Source: Pseudomonadota bacterium (GTDB taxonomy: Bacteria > Myxococcota > Myxococcia > Myxococcales > Anaeromyxobacteraceae). From it: a stretch of 10,184 nucleotides of DNA. Made by a program: the position numbers and the translations under genes. Within the stretch, counting starts at the first letter, position 1. Every line of letters begins with the position of its first letter. The stretch covers positions 1 to 10,184 of the forward strand of contig JAEYOU010000379.1 of assembly GCA_023411405.1 (NCBI GenBank). The letters are read 5' to 3'. The notes under the pieces were generated by a model, which did not search any database, was not told where the DNA came from, and worked only from the letters and a program-made list of their open reading frames with translations. Shown piece after piece: positions 6,387 to 10,184 of the stretch.

Positions 6387-8664
6387 ATGCCGGCCGACGT
6401 CGGTGGGAGGACTCGCGAGGAGCGCCGCTTCGTCCCCATCCCCGAGGCGCGGGCATTGAAGGACGCGGAGCTCTACCCCGCGACCCGGGACGCGCTCGAG
6501 CAGCTCCTCGAGAACCTCCGCGCCGCGGTGGATCAGAGGGCGGACAAGCCCGCGCACGAGATGCTCTCCACGAGCTTCCTCGTCAGCGGCGATCGGGGGT
6601 TCGGGAAGACGACCGTCCTCCTGACCGCGGCCGCCGCCATCGAGAGCGCGGGGGCGGACGTCGAGCGGCCCGCGCAGTTCGGCTCCCTGGGCGCGATCCT
6701 CCGGGAGCTCAAGCGCCGCGTCGTGTGGCTGGACACGCTCGACCTGGAGCCCGTTCCCCGGGGCGCGAACCTCCTGGCCGCCCTCCTCGTCCGCATCCGC
6801 GAGGCCCTCGAGGACGCCACCCGCCCCGATGATCTCGACGAAGCAGCAGGGCGTGTCGATGGCCGGCGCGAAGCCTCGGACTCCGTCCTCGGCGGGGACA
6901 TCGAGAAGACCTGGGAGCAGCTCGATCGACTCGTCCAGGACGCCACCTTCATGTGGGAGGAGACCACCCACGTCAACGATCCCCGCCGTGAGCGCGCGCA
7001 GCAGCAGATCAAGGCGGCGGAGATCTTCGCCAGCTTCCCGCAGCAGTTCGCGCGGGCGGTGGAGCGGGTCGCGCGGACCCTGAGCCGGATCACGTCCAAG
7101 GACAAGCCGGTGCTGGTGCTCCCGGTCGACAACGTCGATCGCAGCGTCGAGCACATCTACAACATCGTGAAGTTGTGCCGGCTCGCGTCGAGCCCCCGGC
7201 TCTGGTTCGTGCTGGCGGCGGGCCGGCCGGACTTCCAGTTCTTCCTCGAGCGCTCCTTCCAGCGGGAGATGTCCTCCGGCAGGCCCGGCGCCGAGGACCG
7301 CGACGACGATCTCTCCGTCGCGCGCCGGCAGGCGTCCACCACCATGCGGCGGGCGCTCCCCCGCGCCCACCAGATCCAGATCGAGGCCATCCGCCCCGAG
7401 GTCGCCTGGACCACGACCAGCGACGGCCCCCTGAGCCTCGAGGCCCTCCTCGTCGACGGAGGCGCATGCGATCGTGGACCTGATCGACGCCGTGCCCACG
7501 AGCTTGCGGCTGGTGCGTGGGCTGGACGTCGCGTCCGAGGAGCTGAGCGTCCCGACGTGGGTCGTGGTCCCGCTCTTCCGCTTCGTGTCCGGCCGGTCGG
7601 CGCTCGCCGCCGCGCGGCGCCCGTCCGCGCGGCTCTCCCCGCTGCGGTTGACGGCCCACGTGGGCGAGGACTTCCGTCACCTCATGGAGGGGCTGCGCCG
7701 CACCTGCGAGTGCATGTTGTACCTGTTGCGGCGGTCGGGAGGGCGCCTGGGACACGCCACGGCCCTCGGGGTGGATCCGAGCCTGTGGGCGGAGTCGGTG
7801 GGGTCGTTGATGATGCCGATCGAGGAGCGGCTCTGGGACCTCGTCTTCGAGTGGCGCGTGTACGCCCACTACCGCCTCCCCGTCGAGCTGGCCGCCGCCG
7901 CTCCTCCGCAGCGAGCGCTGCGGATCGAGAGCGACATCCGCGAGCTGTCGGAGCAGGTCTTCCGGCACCCGCACGAGCCGACCGAGCTCGCCGAGGCCCA
8001 CCACGTCCTGCACCAGCTGTGGTGCCCGCCCGTCGCCGCGAGCGAGCCCATGGAGCTGGGCCTCATGCCCTTCGCGCGCGCGCTGCGGAGGGTGGACTGG
8101 GACCGGGTGCGCTCGGGCGCGACGGTCCACGCGCTCCTCGAGGCGTACCGCGAGGAGGAGGAGCTGTTCCGGTGCGGGCAGCAGCTCGTCGAGATCACGC
8201 TCGAGGAGTCGGAGATCGCCGCGCTCCGGACGGTGCAGGACGCCATGCGCCGGCTCGCGGGGGCGCGCGGCATCGTGGTGGAGGTGAACCCGTCCAGCAA
8301 CCTCCTCATCGGGAACCTGCTCGACCTCCGCAACCACCCCATCCTGCGGCTGTTCCCTCCGGAGCCCCGGGACGACGCGCCGCCGCCGGTGCCGATCGCG
8401 GTCGGGTCGGACGACCCGGTCACCTTCAGCACCCACCTGCTCCGGGAGTACGCGCTGCTCTACGAGGCCGCCAAGGGCGCGGGGTATCCGGAGCGGGTCG
8501 TCCACGAGTGGCTGGCCACGATCCGGCAGACGAGCGTGGACGCCCGCTTCACCGAGCCCTGGAGGCCGAGCGCGCGGCGCGTGGCCGGCGCGCTCCGAGA
8601 CGAGCTGGACGAGTACCTGCAGCGACCGCGGAGGGTCGATGCCCGGAGGACGGCATGGTCATGA
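6387..8664 (+). CDS. Large P-loop NTPase, interrupted by a single-base frameshift
   Basis: With the one extra G near 7458 discounted, this gene encodes 758 residues. Walker A is GDRGFGKTT (68-76) and Walker B is VLVLPVDNVD (242-251, D248 and D251). A further conserved-looking strand is WFVLAAGRPDFQFFL (273-287), in the place of a sensor 1 segment with an arginine. The insert VVWLDTLDLEPVP (112-124) follows the first helices. These features suit a STAND/AAA-like ATPase, but I cannot assign a named family. From residue 358 the protein continues as EAHAIVDLIDAVPTS in the +1 frame. It forms a mostly helical 400-residue C-terminal region with no recognised domain. No signal peptide or membrane helix is seen, so it is probably cytosolic. 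The ATG has GGGAGGGAG upstream (6374-6382). The stop overlaps the next gene's start. If the frameshift is real, the functional protein is lost or truncated. Confidence 0.8.
7455..7462 (+). other. Frameshift site in the NTPase gene (one extra G)
   Basis: Before this point the coding signal is in the frame of 6387; after it the signal is in the next frame. Dropping one G from GACGGAG (7455-7461) joins LEALLVD to EAHAIVDLID and gives a continuous 758-codon frame ending at 8662-8664. In the second frame a TGA at 7432-7434 blocks any further upstream reading, which places the crossover between 7435 and about 7474. No slippery sequence of the known +1 type is visible. Confidence 0.72.
8645..8650 (+). 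promoter_or_regulatory. Ribosome binding site inside the NTPase gene end
   Basis: GGAGGA lies 4 nt before the ATG at 8655 and 10 nt before a second in-frame ATG at 8661. The second ATG would give the classic ATGA stop-start overlap. The spacing favours 8655, although either start is possible; they differ by two residues. Confidence 0.6.
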
Positions 8665-9728
8665 ACCTGCAGACGACGAGCACCGGCGCCGCGTACCCGG
8701 CCAACGTGGGGCTCCGGCACCGGAAGCACCGCAACCTGAGCGCCTCGCAGCTCCTCTGGGCCAAGCTGGAGCGGACGGCCGCCCGCGTCGAGCTCGTGCG
8801 CGCCCTCTCTCGAACGAGCGACCCGGCGGAGCTCGCCATCCTGGCGCAGTGCACGGAGCGGCTGGAGCTGGCGCGGGAACGGATCGACCGGACGGTCCGG
8901 CAGACCTGGGCGTTCTGGGAGGTGATCCACCGGGTCGACGAGCTGCTGCTGCTCGTCATGCCCGCCGGCATGCTGCGCGCCGAGGCGACCGACGTGCTGG
9001 CGAAGTTCGAAGACAAGATCAAGGACGCCGCCGTGCGCAAGGTCTGGCTCGGCGCCGATGGCGCCTCCGGCCCGCTCCCGCAGGTGGTCGAGCGGCTCGC
9101 CCCCGGCGCGCCACCGCTCCAGCCCGGGGATCGGCACGTCCTCCGGAACGCCCTCAACCTCGTCAACGAGCAGGGCGACACGAACTTCTGGCGGCTCGGC
9201 TCCAACGTCTCGGTCCAGGCCCTCAGCGCCCTCCTCCTCCTCGTCCTCTTCGTCTTCGCGGTCTTCGTCCGTCCCCTCTTCCAGGCCTTCCCGTCGGCGC
9301 CCCCTGGCGCGGTCGGCGTCCTCACCACGCGCCCCGACACCTTCGACGTCCTGCTGCTCGGGGCGGCGGGGGCCATCCTCGCCAACCTGATCGCCACGAA
9401 GCCGATCATCGTCTCGATCGGACCCACGAGCCGCTACTACGCCCACAACCTGTTCGTGAAGCCGGTCATCGGCGCGTTCGCCGCCGGCCTCGTCACCCTC
9501 CTCGTGCAGTCCGGGCTCACCTTCGGCGTCTCGACGACCGAGGGCGAGTCGGGCGCCGGCGGCCTCGTCCTGGACCCGGCCCATCAGGTGTTCCTGCGGT
9601 CGATCCTGGCGGTGGCGGCCGGGTTCGCGGCGGAGTGGATGCTGCGACCGATGATGGAGAACGTCCTCCGTGCCATCTCCCTCCGGAGCGAGAAGGTGGC
9701 GACCGGGGCCGCCTCCGAACGGAAGTAG
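8655..9728 (+). CDS. Four-helix membrane protein, partner of the NTPase
   Basis: I do not recognise a family for this 357-residue protein. The first 180 residues are soluble, strongly helical and charged. They include a likely coiled-coil stretch over about 32-95 (LLWAKLERTAARVELVRAL, then TERLELARERIDRTVRQ) and a second helix pair near 107-130. Four hydrophobic segments follow at about 186-207, 230-248, 269-289 and 313-330, all likely membrane helices. Short loops separate them, and the acidic/Gly-rich loop STTEGESGAGG (293-303) lies between the third and fourth. The tail after 331 is basic. With an even number of helices both ends lie on the same side, probably the cytoplasm, where the N-terminal domain could meet the NTPase. 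It overlaps the NTPase stop by 10 bp, so the two are translationally coupled. A complex is inferred from this coupling, not shown by homology. Confidence 0.88.
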   Translation: MVMNLQTTSTGAAYPANVGLRHRKHRNLSASQLLWAKLERTAARVELVRALSRTSDPAELAILAQCTERLELARERIDRTVRQTWAFWEVIHRVDELLLLVMPAGMLRAEATDVLAKFEDKIKDAAVRKVWLGADGASGPLPQVVERLAPGAPPLQPGDRHVLRNALNLVNEQGDTNFWRLGSNVSVQALSALLLLVLFVFAVFVRPLFQAFPSAPPGAVGVLTTRPDTFDVLLLGAAGAILANLIATKPIIVSIGPTSRYYAHNLFVKPVIGAFAAGLVTLLVQSGLTFGVSTTEGESGAGGLVLDPAHQVFLRSILAVAAGFAAEWMLRPMMENVLRAISLRSEKVATGAASERK

Positions 9729-9747
9729 GCGGGCGAGCCGCGCCCGT

Positions 9748-9767
9748 CCCAGAGTCATCTATCTGGG
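9748..9767 (+). terminator. Candidate terminator hairpin of the NTPase operon
   Basis: CCCAGA (9748-9753) and TCTGGG (9762-9767) form a 6-bp perfect stem with an 8-nt loop, starting 20 bp after the membrane-protein stop. The place is right for the end of the operon. There is no downstream T-tract, so it is not a canonical intrinsic terminator. Confidence 0.35.
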
Positions 9768-9901
9768 CGCGCCTCCAGGCAGCGGCCAGAAGCGCGACTC
9801 GTACGTATAGAGGAGGGCTCGCGGGACGTCTGGGTAGGCCGCGATGGCGCGCTTGGAAGCCGACGTCGCAACCGGAGCGGTCTCTCGAACAACGCGTCTA
9901 C

Positions 9902-9926
9902 CGGAGTCGCGCGAGGCACGACTCCG
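9902..9926. repeat. 8-bp perfect inverted repeat near the 3' end of the right-edge gene
   Basis: CGGAGTCG (9902-9909) and CGACTCCG (9919-9926) are perfect complements around a 9-nt loop. The repeat sits 27 bp beyond the stop of the minus-strand gene at 9954. It could be that gene's terminator or a palindromic element linked to it. The surrounding stretch, 9729-9953, holds no gene I can support and is somewhat richer in A/T than the rest of the window. Confidence 0.45.
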
Positions 9927-9953
9927 CTCGGGGACGAGGCTGAGTAGAGATCG

Positions 9954-10184
9954 CTATGCGGGGACGTTGACCGCAACACACGACACGCCGTACGCGACGC
10001 GCATCCAGTAGGTTCCCGCCGGGAACAGCGCGGCGCGCACCCCGCTGGAGAACGCGTCCCAGGCAGTCCTGTACGCGGCCAGGAACGACGCGAGCCGGCG
10101 GATCGCCTCGAGGCGCTTCCACTTGTCCCGTGCACCGATGCGCGGGTTCAGGCCGCGACGGGGCTCACCCGGCGCCGGGCGCGC
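9954..10184 (-). CDS. C-terminal end of an unidentified protein, possibly transposase-like (partial, runs off the right edge)
   Basis: The minus strand is open from the window edge to a TAG at 9954-9956, giving 76 residues. The translation has protein-like character: NPRIGARDKWKRLEAIRRL forms an amphipathic basic helix. It is followed by a second helix (ASFLAAYRTAWDAF) and a distinctive end, LFPAGTYWMRVAYGVSC. The other five frames give only shadow-like Arg/Pro-rich sequence. The ending resembles, from memory, the C-termini of transposase-like proteins in GC-rich myxobacteria, perhaps of the REP-associated Y1 type. No catalytic motif lies inside the window, so this is a weak inference. The gene is convergent with the NTPase operon. 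Its codon use is slightly less GC-biased than the left part of the window (ACT, TGT, GTT, GCA), which fits acquired DNA. The start and full length cannot be seen. Confidence 0.55.
   Translation of the reverse strand, partial: ARPAPGEPRRGLNPRIGARDKWKRLEAIRRLASFLAAYRTAWDAFSSGVRAALFPAGTYWMRVAYGVSCVAVNVPA

Noticed and set aside
7459..7467. DEAH-box helicase motif in the corrected NTPase
   Set aside because: After frame correction the sequence reads VDEAHA, but Walker B is already found at residues 242-251 and no other helicase motifs are seen. The resemblance is probably chance.
7474..8664. A separate gene starting at GTG 7474
   Set aside because: The preceding codons in the same frame and the residues before the crossover join smoothly once one G is removed, and no ribosome binding site fits this GTG. 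A broken single gene explains the data better than two genes.
9844..10014. Short plus-strand open frame of 56 codons
   Set aside because: It overlaps the protein-like minus-strand fragment and the inverted repeat, and its translation shows no motif. The AGGAGGG at 9811-9817 is too far from its ATG.
1..10184. CRISPR array, tRNA or rRNA genes, complete insertion sequence ends
   Set aside because: I looked for regular repeats with spacers, tRNA-like cloverleaf sequence, rRNA motifs and flanking terminal inverted repeats on both strands and saw none.

Overview
The window is very GC-rich coding DNA with almost exclusively G/C third positions. It resembles a myxobacterium of the Anaeromyxobacter type (Myxococcota). 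That assignment is an inference from base composition, codon use and protein style; no rRNA or other taxonomic marker is present.

Layout from left to right. (1) At the left edge, on the minus strand, is the N-terminal part of an AraC-family regulator (1-232, cut by the window). Upstream of it on the same strand is a GYF_2-RDD membrane protein (298-1032). (2) A divergent intergenic region leads to a plus-strand bifunctional trehalose synthesis gene (1242-3413), trehalose-6-phosphate synthase fused to trehalose-6-phosphate phosphatase, and then an aldo/keto reductase (3536-4522). (3) Convergent to the reductase lies a minus-strand GH114-like lipoprotein (4588-5433). Divergent from that is a small secreted four-cysteine protein (5620-6066). 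(4) After a 320-bp non-coding stretch comes a two-gene plus-strand operon. It contains a large P-loop NTPase (6387-8664, interrupted by a single-base frameshift near 7458) and a four-helix membrane protein (8655-9728) whose start overlaps the NTPase stop. (5) The right edge holds a hairpin-rich non-coding stretch and the C-terminal end of a minus-strand gene (9954 to beyond 10184), possibly a transposase-like protein.

The left two thirds look like ordinary chromosomal housekeeping and stress functions: trehalose synthesis, a reductase, and envelope proteins. The candidate for something undescribed is the NTPase plus membrane-protein pair. It is a tightly coupled two-gene module of a cytosolic nucleotide-sensing or motor-type ATPase with a membrane partner. 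It belongs to no named system I can identify, and it is followed by a possible mobile-element remnant. One extra G in the NTPase shifts the frame after residue 357. Because the original frame happens to stay open to 9728, a naive gene call would fuse the two proteins through a nonsense middle section.
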